NCBI RefSeq assembly: GCF_002943525.1 | Contig: NZ_CP025394.1 | Span: 124,001-188,000, forward strand | Reading direction: 5' to 3' | Length of the DNA stretch: 64,000 nucleotides | Source of the DNA: Kitasatospora sp. MMS16-BH015 | GTDB taxonomy: Bacteria > Actinomycetota > Actinomycetes > Streptomycetales > Streptomycetaceae | Part shown: piece after piece, positions 51,426-59,762 of the stretch | Layout: each line of letters begins with the position of its first letter | Numbering within the stretch: position 1 is the first letter of the stretch | Position numbers and translations under genes: made by a program | The notes under the pieces: generated by a model | Seen by the model: the letters and a program-made list of their open reading frames with translations, nothing else | Told to the model about the DNA's origin: nothing | The model's database searches: none

Positions 51426-52024
51426 TGCTCGAAGTCCGGCCGTGCCGACGGGAGTTCACCATCGAGAGCACCACCGGGCACGGCACCGGGAGGGCCGCCG
51501 AGCACGCCCTCCACCCCGAGCAGCCAGCCGAACCGGTCGGCCGTGTCGTCGAGCGGCGCGGGCAGCGGCGCCCCGCCCCGGGAGCTGCGAGCGGCGACCA
51601 AGGTGGCGAACAGCTCCGCCTCCTGCTCCTGCGGCTCGGTGTAGCCGTCCCGGCCGAGCACCCGCCGCACCAGCTCCCCCGACAGGTGCGGCAGCAGGGT
51701 CCGCTCGGTGGCCGGGGCCAGCGCCGCCGCACCCCGGTGGCCGCAGAGCAGGTGGCCCACCTCGTGCAGCACGATGTGCCGCTGGTGCAGCGGCGTGGTG
51801 TCGGCCGGGTACCCGATGTACTCGGCCCGGTCGGTGCTGACCAGCACCCCGCAGGAGCCGAACGCCCCGGACGGCAGCGGCAGGAACTCCACCGGCCGGC
51901 CCAGCCGCTCGGTGAGCACCGCGGTCAGCGCCGCCGGCTCGAACGGCTCCGGCAGCGCCAGCTCCTTGGCCAACCGTCGGCACCGCCGCCACTGGGCCCC
52001 CCGGCCCCACCCCAGAAGTGTCAC
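51422..52024 (-). CDS. ImmA/IrrE-type metallopeptidase-like protein
   Basis: This 200-residue protein has the zinc peptidase motif IVLHEVGHLLCGH (HExxH at 87-91) and a downstream Glu-rich helix EPQEQEAELFATLVAA that can supply the third ligand. ImmA/IrrE proteases cleave XRE-type repressors. Here the gene begins directly after the stop of an XRE regulator (0 bp gap) and ends overlapping a membrane gene, so a sensing/proteolysis module is plausible. Confidence 0.87.
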   Translation of the reverse strand: MTLLGWGRGAQWRRCRRLAKELALPEPFEPAALTAVLTERLGRPVEFLPLPSGAFGSCGVLVSTDRAEYIGYPADTTPLHQRHIVLHEVGHLLCGHRGAAALAPATERTLLPHLSGELVRRVLGRDGYTEPQEQEAELFATLVAARSSRGGAPLPAPLDDTADRFGWLLGVEGVLGGPPGAVPGGALDGELPSARPDFEQ

Positions 52025-52474
52025 CTAGGACCTCTGCTCCGTCCTCTGCCGTTCGGCGGCCTCCCGTTCGCGCCGGGCGATCGCCTCGATCATGTCGGTG
52101 ATCGTGCCCAGGCCGTCCGGCGACAGGGTCACGGCGCGCAGCGCCACCTCCCGCACACCCGCATCGCGCAGCGCCCCGAGCAGCGTCAGCTCCTCGGCGA
52201 TCCTGTCCGCCGGGCCGTCCTCGAAGAAGTACGCGGGCGGCACCTCGAAGTACTGGGCCAGTGCCTCCAGGTGGCGCTTGGTCGGGTTGTCCCGCCGACC
52301 GGTGCGCAGCTGCCAGAGATAGGTGGTGGAGAAGCTCTCCCCACTCGCCTCGCGGCAGGCGCGGGCCACCTCCTCGTTGCTGTAGGCGTCGCCGTTCGGC
52401 CTCCGGACGATCTGGAACAGCCGCTCGATCCGAGCGGCGAGCGAGCCTCCCTCGGGCCCCTGGTTGGTCACCAC
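52025..52474 (-). CDS. XRE-family transcriptional regulator
   Basis: This 149-residue protein has an N-terminal helix-turn-helix: RIERLFQIVRRPNGDAYSNEEVARACRE, then FSTTYLWQLRTGRRDNPTKRHLEALAQYF at ~15-75. A C-terminal helical arm (TITDMIEAIARREREAAERQ) follows. The spacing and the YLWQLRTG-x-x-NPT motif resemble EspR-like regulators of actinobacteria. GTG 52474 has GGGGAG upstream. It is first in a three-gene operon with ImmA/IrrE and the MAB_1171c-like protein. Confidence 0.87.
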   Translation of the reverse strand: MVTNQGPEGGSLAARIERLFQIVRRPNGDAYSNEEVARACREASGESFSTTYLWQLRTGRRDNPTKRHLEALAQYFEVPPAYFFEDGPADRIAEELTLLGALRDAGVREVALRAVTLSPDGLGTITDMIEAIARREREAAERQRTEQRS

Positions 52475-52544
52475 GCGTCTCCCCGTCTGTCTGGTCCGCT
52501 CATCGTAGTGGCCAGCCCCGAGAAGGTGCAGTGGCCCGCCCCGG

Positions 52545-52649
52545 GAAGCCGCTCCCGCATCCCCAACGCCTCCAGGAACTTCGCCGGCAACTGCACCCGC
52601 CCGCCCAGCCCGCCTATGCTGGAACAGCGGTATCAGGCAGGCTGGTCAT
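52545..52649 (-). pseudogene. Internally deleted ABC ATPase gene remnant
   Basis: From ATG 52649 (overlapping the permease stop exactly as in the intact copy) the frame reads MTSLPD-TAVPA then TAG, matching the first residues MTSLPD..TAV of the intact ATPase at 59762. Immediately after comes sequence matching that ATPase's far C terminus, the GRVQLPAKFLEALGMRER tail at its residues ~292-309. About 280 codons, including Walker A, signature and Walker B, are gone. This is an internal deletion of a duplicated gene, visible directly. The bases from here to the XRE start (52475-52544) hold nothing else. Confidence 0.9.
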
Positions 52650-55351
52650 CGGGCATCTCCCGCTCTCAACTCGGTAGTGATCTGTCGCCGGCCGAACACA
52701 GCCGCCTCCGCCAACACCGCCAATGTGCACAACCCGGCCAAACCCAGCGCCTGCTGAAGCACCGGCATGACAGCCGGAGCCAACCCGGTGGCCACCGGAG
52801 AACCCACCATGGTGCTGAGGTCGACCGCAGGGCCGAGCAGCAGGACGGCGACGGCGGCTCCGGCAGCACCGACGGCCGTCGCGGTGAAGGCCTGCGGCAG
52901 CGCCTCGACCATGATCAGGGCCACCCCCTCACGCGGCTTCAACCCCATCGTCCGCAGCCGGGCCAGCAGCGCCGCCCGATCGGGCGCAGCCCGGACCAGC
53001 GCGAGCAGCACCGCCAGCAACGCGAAGCCGGAGGCGGCCAGCACCGAGGTCCAGAACATGGTCTCGGCGGCGTGCTGGAGCGGGTCGTGCGCGAGCACGT
53101 CGGCCGTCGCGGCGCTGGTGTGGATGGAGAGCGCGGTGTCGCTGCCGAGCAGGGGTCTCACCTGGGGTTCCGTCACCGGGCCGAGCGCGAACCACTGGTT
53201 GGGCTTGCGCACGTCCGGCGCCTGGGCCTTGGCGGGCTCGGCCGGGACGATCACCGTGGGGGCGGAGCCGCCGAGCACGGTGGGCGCGTGGTCCACCACG
53301 CCCTTGGCGACCACCCGCAGGTCCGGGCCCTCCTGGGTGCGGACGCCGAAGGTCCGGCCGTCCAGCCAGGCGAGGTCGGCGGTCACCAGGACAGGCACCG
53401 GATCGGCCGGGGTCCACCCCGCCGGGGTGGCGAGCACGGCCGGGTCGAACCGCCCGCGGCCGTCCGCTGCGGCCAGCGCGGCGTACCGGACCGGGTCGGC
53501 GACCACTGCGGTGACCCTGGGGACGGAGGTGTGGTCGGTGTCGGTCAGGGTCAGCTCGTCCTCGGACCAGGCGGTCATGCCGGTCCGGACCCCGGGCAGC
53601 GCGTCGGCCTTGGCCGCGAAGTCGGCCGGCAGCAGCGCGCCGTTGGTGCCGACCACGGCGACATCGGCCCCGACCGCCTGGCGCGCGGCCTGGTGCCGGG
53701 TACTGCGGACCCCGTCGATCAGGGTGGCGCCGAAGCCGGCCGTGGTGACGGCGAGCACCAGGGCCAGCAGCGGCAGCACCGACGGTCGGGCCTGCCCGCC
53801 GATGCCCCGGGCGGCCCGGGCCAGGCCCAGGAAGCCGATCACCCCGGGCCGGCGACCGGCCCAGCGGGCCAGCCCGCCGACCACCACCGGCTGCAGCCGG
53901 GCGAGCAGCAGGGAGGCGCAGAGCGCGACCATCAGTGGGGCGGAGACCAGCAGGAGGTCCAATCCCTGCCCGGCCGGAGCCACGCCTCGGCGGCGCAGCT
54001 CGTAGACGGCGGCGGCCGTGATCGCCAGCACCGTCAGCTCGCCCACGGCGCGCCGACGGCCGGGCCGCTTGCCCCGGCTCAGCCCCATGACGGCCACCCG
54101 GAGCGGGAAGGCCAGCAGGGCGACCAGCCCGACCAGCACGCCCAGCTCCACAGCGCCGCCCCAGCGCGAGGTGGGCAGCAGGAGCAGGGCCAGCCCGATG
54201 CCGAGCAGAGCGCCGGGCACCGTGGTGACCAGGCCCTCACCGAGCAGGCGGCGCAGCAGCCCGGTGCGGGAGGCACCCCGGGCGCTGAGCAACGTCAGCT
54301 CGGCGGCCCGCCGGTCGGCGGAGAGCGCGGCGGCCAGGCAGAGCAGCAGGGCGGCCACCCCGCCCGCCCCGGCCGGGCCGATGGCGGCCAGTGGGGCGGC
54401 GGCGGCCTGCCGGGCCCGGGCCTGGTTGAACAGGTCGGGCAGGGTGGAGGTGAAGCGCAGGTCCTCGCGGCCGGTCGCACCGCTCAGTCGGATGTTGGTG
54501 GTGCCGCCGAGGTAGGCGGCGGCCTGGGCCGCGAGCTGGTCGAGCTGGTCGGCCCGCAGCCCGGCGATTCGGGCCGGCAGCCGCCAGAAGTTCTCGGTGT
54601 TCTGGCTCCAGGCCCCGATCCTGCTGAGGCTTCCCACGTCCACCACCGGGGCGACCTCCCAGTACTGGAAAGGCGGCCGGTCGTCGGTGAACTCCCGGCA
54701 CGCCTCGGTCAGGCAGCCCAGCCCGGCGAAGTACGGATCGGTCGGATCGGCCGTGTAGAGGCCGGTGACCACCAGCCGGTTCGCCGGGTCACCGCTCTCG
54801 AGCACCATGCCGATCTTGGCCTTGATGGTGCGGGCCCCGTCCTCGGAGATCGCCACCGGGATCGGAGCGCCCGGGGTGGCCACGCCGGGCCAGGCGCCGG
54901 CGGTGAGCTTGGCGTGCTCGGCGAAGTCGTGCAGGTAGTAGAGGTCGGCCCTGGGCGGGATGTCGTCCGGTCTGTCCAGCTCGGGGTTGATCAGCGGGCG
55001 AGGCTGTAGGCCGTGCCGGCCGTAGACCGGGCCGGTCGGACCGGGTGTGATCGGCCCTTGCATGCTGCTCGTGAGGATCGAGACGGTCTCGTCCAGCTCC
55101 TTGCCGGTCTCCGGTCCGCCGTTCCTGGCCTCCCCGATCGGGGAGCTGGCCATCAGGCTGGTGGCGGTCGGTCCGTTGGCGGTGAGGTACCGCTGGAGCG
55201 CCTGGTCGGCGCCCCGGTCGAGGGCGCGCGGCAGAGCGGTGGCCAGCAGCACCGTCACGAAGGCCAGCAGGAAGGCGACCACGGCGGCGGGCCGGGCGGC
55301 CCTCAACCGGGTACGGGTCCAGGGGGCACCGGGCCCCGGGGTGGTGGTCAC
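52646..55351 (-). CDS. FtsX/MacB-type ABC permease, copy 1 (A)
   Basis: This 901-residue protein has an N-terminal helix (AAVVAFLLAFVTVLLATALP), a large extracytoplasmic region (~55-310), and a first FtsX block of helices (~315-430, with LTLLSARGASRTGLLRRLLGEG). More helices and a second extracytoplasmic stretch follow, then a C-terminal FtsX block with ARLRTMGLKPREGVALIMVEALPQA. ABC systems of this kind export lipids, peptides or antimicrobials, or sense cell-wall stress. GTG 55351 overlaps the upstream permease stop (GTGA). Its adjacent ATPase gene is deleted, so it would have to borrow another ATPase. It is a paralogue of the gene at 59759-62467. Confidence 0.88.
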   Translation of the reverse strand: MTTTPGPGAPWTRTRLRAARPAAVVAFLLAFVTVLLATALPRALDRGADQALQRYLTANGPTATSLMASSPIGEARNGGPETGKELDETVSILTSSMQGPITPGPTGPVYGRHGLQPRPLINPELDRPDDIPPRADLYYLHDFAEHAKLTAGAWPGVATPGAPIPVAISEDGARTIKAKIGMVLESGDPANRLVVTGLYTADPTDPYFAGLGCLTEACREFTDDRPPFQYWEVAPVVDVGSLSRIGAWSQNTENFWRLPARIAGLRADQLDQLAAQAAAYLGGTTNIRLSGATGREDLRFTSTLPDLFNQARARQAAAAPLAAIGPAGAGGVAALLLCLAAALSADRRAAELTLLSARGASRTGLLRRLLGEGLVTTVPGALLGIGLALLLLPTSRWGGAVELGVLVGLVALLAFPLRVAVMGLSRGKRPGRRRAVGELTVLAITAAAVYELRRRGVAPAGQGLDLLLVSAPLMVALCASLLLARLQPVVVGGLARWAGRRPGVIGFLGLARAARGIGGQARPSVLPLLALVLAVTTAGFGATLIDGVRSTRHQAARQAVGADVAVVGTNGALLPADFAAKADALPGVRTGMTAWSEDELTLTDTDHTSVPRVTAVVADPVRYAALAAADGRGRFDPAVLATPAGWTPADPVPVLVTADLAWLDGRTFGVRTQEGPDLRVVAKGVVDHAPTVLGGSAPTVIVPAEPAKAQAPDVRKPNQWFALGPVTEPQVRPLLGSDTALSIHTSAATADVLAHDPLQHAAETMFWTSVLAASGFALLAVLLALVRAAPDRAALLARLRTMGLKPREGVALIMVEALPQAFTATAVGAAGAAVAVLLLGPAVDLSTMVGSPVATGLAPAVMPVLQQALGLAGLCTLAVLAEAAVFGRRQITTELRAGDAR

Positions 55352-55521
55352 ATCTCCTCCGTGAACCGGAGTCGGGCGACGAGGTCGCGCTGACGGCGGC
55401 CACCGAACACGGCGGCGAGCAGGGGAACGACGGCGATCGCCAACGTGACGGCGAGAGCCTGACCGAGCGGGAGCGAGATGACGGCCTCCGGAACGGGCCG
55501 GCGCGCGGCCGGAGTGAGCAG
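55181..55521. repeat. Left copy of a 341 bp identical duplication
   Basis: This segment, spanning the junction of the two permease genes, is identical base for base to 62297-62637. It is the most conserved part of a tandem duplication of about 7.1 kb period that covers 52.5-58.7 kb and 58.8-64 kb. Confidence 0.9.
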
Positions 55522-58500
55522 GATCAACGGAATCACCAGGTGGAGCAGCACCGTGCCAAGACCGAGCCCCACGGCCGAACCGAGCACGACCAGCAAGCCC
55601 TGCTCCGCCGTGACCGTGCGGGCGAGCCCCCTGCGCGGTGCACCCATCGCGAGCAGCACCGCGAACTCCGCCGCCCGCTCGGCCCGGGCCGCGGCCGAGG
55701 CAGCCGCGAAGCCGATCGCGGCGAGCACCGCGGCGGCCACCCCCAGCGCGGCCAGCGCACTCTGCGGCGCAGCACTGACCGGGTCACTCAACAGCACCTC
55801 GGCGGTCTCCCGGTCGAGCTGCAGGGTCTGGGCGGCGGGCGAGCTCCGCAGTGCGGCGGCGGCCTGCCCGGGTACCGGATCCTCCGGTCCGGTGCCCGGC
55901 AGCCACCACTCGTTCGGCGCGGGCACGTCCTGGCCGTAGGTCGTCGAGACGCGTTCCAGGGTGGCCAGGTCCACCGCGATGCCGGTGCCGCCGACCACCG
56001 GGAGGGCCTTCACGGCAGCGACGATCCGCACGTCCACCCGGCCGTCGCCGAGCGGCAGCCGGAGGGTGGCACCGACGCCGGCGCCGACGGCCTCGAGGTA
56101 GTCCTCGGTGGCCACGGCGGGCGGCAGCGAGGCGGGGGCCGCCGCCGTCAGCACGTCGATGGCGTTGCCCAGGACGAGGTCGCCCTCGCCCGGTTCGTAG
56201 TCCAGCCGGACCAGCTGTCCGCCGGTCGCGGCCTCCTTGCCGAGCTTCACCAGCCTGTCCTGGCGGGCGTACTCGGCGCCGGTGTGGCTCTGCCAGGTGA
56301 GCCCGGCGGGCGGGCTCACGGGGCTGCCGGGGCCGTCCGTGGTCTGCGCGGCCGAGATCCCGTGCACCACCAGACCGCCGGGGACCAGACCGCCCTGGTC
56401 GCCGAAGGAGACCACCAGTCCGGCCAGCGTGAGTGGGGTCGCCGCCGATCCGAGCGGCTCGTCCAGGTACGAGCTGAGGTCCACCGAGAGGGTGGCGTCG
56501 CCGTCCTGCGGCAGCGGGGGCAGCGTCACGTGGTAGGTCACGCCGAACCGGTCCCGGATCAGCAGCATCAGGTCCGGCGGTCGCGACGGGACGACGAACC
56601 CTCGGGGAGAGACCTTAGGCGGAGCCTGATGGAGCGTCAGACCGACGTCCAACCGCGCCGGGTGGCCCGGCAGCGGCACCCCGGCCGCGGCCGGCGCGGG
56701 CTCCGCGAGCGGGGCGAACACCTCCCGGACCGTCCGGCCGTTCAGCAGGTCGGCGCGGAGGCTCAGGTGCTCGGCGGCCGTGGGTGCGGCGAGCGCGAGC
56801 AGCCGGCCACCGGACCGGCCGGGCAGCCGGATCTCGCTGTCCACCACCGGGATCAGCCGGTCCCCGCCGGGCAGGGCGCCGTAGAGGCCGCCCTGGCCCA
56901 TCGAGGCCACCGAGGAGGCGGTGATCCGCAGACCGCCCGCCGTGCCGAACTCGGCCTGGTCCTGCTGCGAGGTCGACCAGGCACTCCGCTGACCGATCGC
57001 CAGCACCCCCATCGCCACCGCGAGCACCAACAGCAGCAGCGGACCACTCGCCCGGCCGGGCCGTCGCGCCAACTGCCAGCCGACCAGCGCACCCGTGAGC
57101 CCACTGCCCCGCGCGGCCAACCGGCCGCCGAGCCGGGCCGCCAGCGGCAGCAACCGCAGCACCAGCACCGTCCCGGCACAGAGCGCCAGCGTCGGCGCGG
57201 CCACCAACACGGGATCCACACTGAGCTGTCCACCGGAGCTGCCGGACAGACCCCCGGTGTAATGCGCGAGCTGCTGGTAGGCGAGCACCGCGAGCACCAG
57301 CAGCGCGAGGTCCCCACCGGAGCGGACGACGCCCGCGACCAGCGCCTGCCGACGGCCCGCCCGGCGCAGCGTCGCCGCCCCGACGCCGCGCAGCAGCGTC
57401 GGCACGGCGGTGAGCAGCACGCAGGCCAGCGCGCAGGCGGCGGCCACCGGCCAGGCGATCGCGGGCAGGCCGGTGTCCAACCGCACCCGGGCCAGCGGAC
57501 CGTAGTGACCGAGCGCGGTGAGCAGTGGCGGGGTGAACAGCGGAGCGAGAGCAGCGGCGGGCAGCGCCAGCAGCAGGCTCTCCGAGGTGGTGAACGCGCC
57601 GAGCCGGCGGCGGGTGGCGCCGCGCGCGGTGAGCAGCGCGTTCTCCCCGGCCTGCCGGTCCGTCATCAGGTGGACGACCAGCAGCAGCGCCGCCCCGGCC
57701 AGCACCGTGAGCTGCAGCGCGCCGATCAACAGCGTGGAACGGGCCACCAGCTCGGCCGACTTGAGCTCGTCCAGCACCGGTATCAGATCACTGGTGCTCT
57801 GGATCTGGGTGGCCTTGAGGAAGGCGTTCTGCACCGGGTCGATCCGCTGTCGGAGCGCCTCGGCCTCGGCGGGGGTGATCTGGTGAAAGTCGGCCTCCAG
57901 CAGCCACGCCCGGCCGGCCTGCGGCAGCAGGCCGGCGGTGAAGACGGTGTCGTCGACCAGCATCGGGCCGTACGTGGTGAAGCCCATCACCTGCATCTCG
58001 CGGCCGCCCAGCGGGTCGAGCCGCCAGTACGGGTCGTCGCGGTCCTCGGCGCGGTAGACCCCGGTGATCCGCACCGTGACGGGCGAGCCGCCGAAGCGGT
58101 CGTCCAGGCGCAGGTCGGCGGGCAGCTTGGCGGCGGTGAGGCCGAGCCGCCCGAGCAGGCTCTGCGGCACGGCGGCCTCCGGCAGGCTGCCGGGAGTGGC
58201 GGCCGTGGGCCACTGACCGGCCAGCAGCTTGGTCCGGCTCCGGTCCACGCCGGCCAGCTGGGTCAGGTCCGGCTCCCTGCCGGACCTGACCCCGGGCAGA
58301 CCGTAGGACCGACTCCGGGACAACTCCCTGACCGTGTGCGGCAGTTCTCCGTAGAGCTGGTCGGCGTAGCCGACCGCCGCGGCGTCGTCCTTGGCTCGGG
58401 CCGCCAGGTCGTGGTCGGCGGCGGCCACCATCAAGGTGCGGCCGTGGCCAGGGCCTTGCAAGGCCTCGCGCAGGCCGGCTTGGCCGACCGTGCGGTCGAA

Positions 58501-58605
58501 GGCGGCCAGGGCGGTCAGGGCCGCCGTGGTGATCAGCACCGTGAGCAGAACGGCCGCCGCCAAGGCCAGCCGTCCGCGCAGACGGTGCAGGACAAATCGG
58601 AGCAT
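55348..58605 (-). CDS. FtsX/MacB-type ABC permease, copy 1 (B)
   Basis: This 1085-residue protein has an N-terminal helix (RLALAAAVLLTVLITTAALTALA), a long extracytoplasmic domain, an FtsX block at ~290-400 (ALLTARGATRRRLGAFTTSES), a central multi-helix region, and a second extracytoplasmic domain. A C-terminal FtsX block contains FAVLLAMGAPRRGLARTVTAEQG. ATG 58605 has GGGGAG upstream and begins at the hydrophobic helix; the in-frame extension to 58698 is unlikely. It forms a transcription unit with the A permease, separate from the second copy because a terminator lies upstream. Confidence 0.87.
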   Translation of the reverse strand: MLRFVLHRLRGRLALAAAVLLTVLITTAALTALAAFDRTVGQAGLREALQGPGHGRTLMVAAADHDLAARAKDDAAAVGYADQLYGELPHTVRELSRSRSYGLPGVRSGREPDLTQLAGVDRSRTKLLAGQWPTAATPGSLPEAAVPQSLLGRLGLTAAKLPADLRLDDRFGGSPVTVRITGVYRAEDRDDPYWRLDPLGGREMQVMGFTTYGPMLVDDTVFTAGLLPQAGRAWLLEADFHQITPAEAEALRQRIDPVQNAFLKATQIQSTSDLIPVLDELKSAELVARSTLLIGALQLTVLAGAALLLVVHLMTDRQAGENALLTARGATRRRLGAFTTSESLLLALPAAALAPLFTPPLLTALGHYGPLARVRLDTGLPAIAWPVAAACALACVLLTAVPTLLRGVGAATLRRAGRRQALVAGVVRSGGDLALLVLAVLAYQQLAHYTGGLSGSSGGQLSVDPVLVAAPTLALCAGTVLVLRLLPLAARLGGRLAARGSGLTGALVGWQLARRPGRASGPLLLLVLAVAMGVLAIGQRSAWSTSQQDQAEFGTAGGLRITASSVASMGQGGLYGALPGGDRLIPVVDSEIRLPGRSGGRLLALAAPTAAEHLSLRADLLNGRTVREVFAPLAEPAPAAAGVPLPGHPARLDVGLTLHQAPPKVSPRGFVVPSRPPDLMLLIRDRFGVTYHVTLPPLPQDGDATLSVDLSSYLDEPLGSAATPLTLAGLVVSFGDQGGLVPGGLVVHGISAAQTTDGPGSPVSPPAGLTWQSHTGAEYARQDRLVKLGKEAATGGQLVRLDYEPGEGDLVLGNAIDVLTAAAPASLPPAVATEDYLEAVGAGVGATLRLPLGDGRVDVRIVAAVKALPVVGGTGIAVDLATLERVSTTYGQDVPAPNEWWLPGTGPEDPVPGQAAAALRSSPAAQTLQLDRETAEVLLSDPVSAAPQSALAALGVAAAVLAAIGFAAASAAARAERAAEFAVLLAMGAPRRGLARTVTAEQGLLVVLGSAVGLGLGTVLLHLVIPLILLTPAARRPVPEAVISLPLGQALAVTLAIAVVPLLAAVFGGRRQRDLVARLRFTEEM

Positions 58606-58700
58606 ACGGTATCTCCCCGATCCCGGACTCTCCCGTCCGGGGATCAGTTGATCAGGCACAATCAAACATATGTGCGAATGGGAAGGCGTGAGCCGCACCT
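58606..58700 (-). promoter_or_regulatory. Leader/promoter region of the copy-1 permease operon
   Basis: This is a relatively AT-rich stretch for the window. It holds a repeat TTGAT...ATCAA (8 bp spacer) near 58650-58667 and a hairpin CCCGGAC-TCTCCC-GTCCGGG (58622-58641) just before the ribosome site. No single promoter can be picked with confidence; an operator or leader hairpin is plausible. Confidence 0.3.
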
Positions 58701-58742
58701 CAGGCGGCTGTTCAAGAGGAAAGTGCGCAGCGCTGCGCGAGT

Positions 58743-58777
58743 GTGGGGGTCCGTGCCCGGAAGGTGCGGACCCCCAC
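58743..58777 (-). terminator. Hairpin terminator after the ABC ATPase
   Basis: An 11 bp perfect inverted repeat, GTGGGGGTCCG (58743-58753) and CGGACCCCCAC (58767-58777), with a 13-nt loop starts 5 bp past the ATPase stop. It isolates the second ABC operon from the copy-1 permeases. Confidence 0.85.
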
Positions 58778-58781
58778 CGAC

Positions 58782-59762
58782 TCAGTGCTGGTCCGGATGC
58801 ACCTTGATGTGATCAGGAGCCAGCTCCATCGCTACCCGCTCCCTCATCCCGAGCGCCTCCAGGAACTTCGCCGGCAACTGCACCCGACCCGTCCGATCCA
58901 GCATCACGTACTCCCGCTCGCTCACCTGCTCCTCACCGTGCTCGTCCGTCACCATCCGGCGCAGCACCTCACTGCTCGTGCGCCCGTCCCGGATCGCGAC
59001 CGTGCGCCGCACCTCCCCCGCCACCATCGGATCGTGCGTCACGATCACCACCGTCGCCCCGAGCTCCCGATTCACCGTGCGGAACGCCTCGAAGATCCCC
59101 GCAGCGGTCTCCGAATCCAACTCACCCGTCGGCTCGTCAGCCAGCACCACCGCCGGGTTGTTCGCCATCGCCACCGCGATCGCCACCCGCTGCTGCTGAC
59201 CACCCGACAACTGAGCCGGACGACGATGCGCCAGATCACCGATGTCCAACGCCTCCAGCAACTCCCCCACCCGAGCCGCCTGCCTCGCCGTCGTGGCCCT
59301 CGTCTTCCGACCCTGGGACAACTGCATCGGCAACGCGATGTTCTGCGCAGCCGTCAGGAACGGCAGCAGATTGCGGGCCGTCTGCTGCCAGATGAAACCC
59401 ACCACCTCCCGCCGATACCGCAATCGCTCCTTCGCACCCATCGCCAACAGATCCCGACCAGCCACCGTCGCCCGACCAGCCGTCGGACTGTCCAAACCCG
59501 CCAGGATGTTCAACAACGTCGACTTCCCGCTACCGGAAGCACCCACCAGCGCGATCAGATCCCCCTGATCCACCAGCAGATCAAGCCCCTGCAGCGCCTG
59601 CACCTCGATCCGGTCCGCGGAGAAGATCCGCACCAACCGATCACAGGCAATCACCGCATCAGCCCCATACGAACTCGGCGCGGCAGCAGCCAACGCCCGC
59701 TCACGCAACTGCGCCAACGTCGGCTCGGCAACAGCAGTCTTGACATCAGGAAGGCTGGTCAT
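58782..59762 (-). CDS. ABC transporter ATPase with AbrB-like C-terminal tail
   Basis: This 326-residue protein has Walker A GASGSGKST (74-82), signature LSGGQQQRVA (185-194), Walker B VVLADEP (205-211) and the switch His243 (VTHD). It is a MacB/LolD-type exporter ATPase. After ~260 it extends into a tail, YVMLDRTGRVQLPAKFLEALGMRERV (285-310), that looks like an AbrB/SpoVT swapped-hairpin DNA-binding or dimerisation unit. ATG 59762 overlaps the permease stop (ATGA). As the only intact ATPase here, it may serve both permease pairs. Confidence 0.92.
   Translation of the reverse strand: MTSLPDVKTAVAEPTLAQLRERALAAAAPSSYGADAVIACDRLVRIFSADRIEVQALQGLDLLVDQGDLIALVGASGSGKSTLLNILAGLDSPTAGRATVAGRDLLAMGAKERLRYRREVVGFIWQQTARNLLPFLTAAQNIALPMQLSQGRKTRATTARQAARVGELLEALDIGDLAHRRPAQLSGGQQQRVAIAVAMANNPAVVLADEPTGELDSETAAGIFEAFRTVNRELGATVVIVTHDPMVAGEVRRTVAIRDGRTSSEVLRRMVTDEHGEEQVSEREYVMLDRTGRVQLPAKFLEALGMRERVAMELAPDHIKVHPDQH

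Noticed and set aside
51686..55009. Long + strand frames opposite the ImmA and ABC permease genes (also 55540-58812 and 59867-62509)
   Set aside because: Low-complexity Gly/Arg/His/Gln composition and perfect opposition to recognised permeases show they are shadows.
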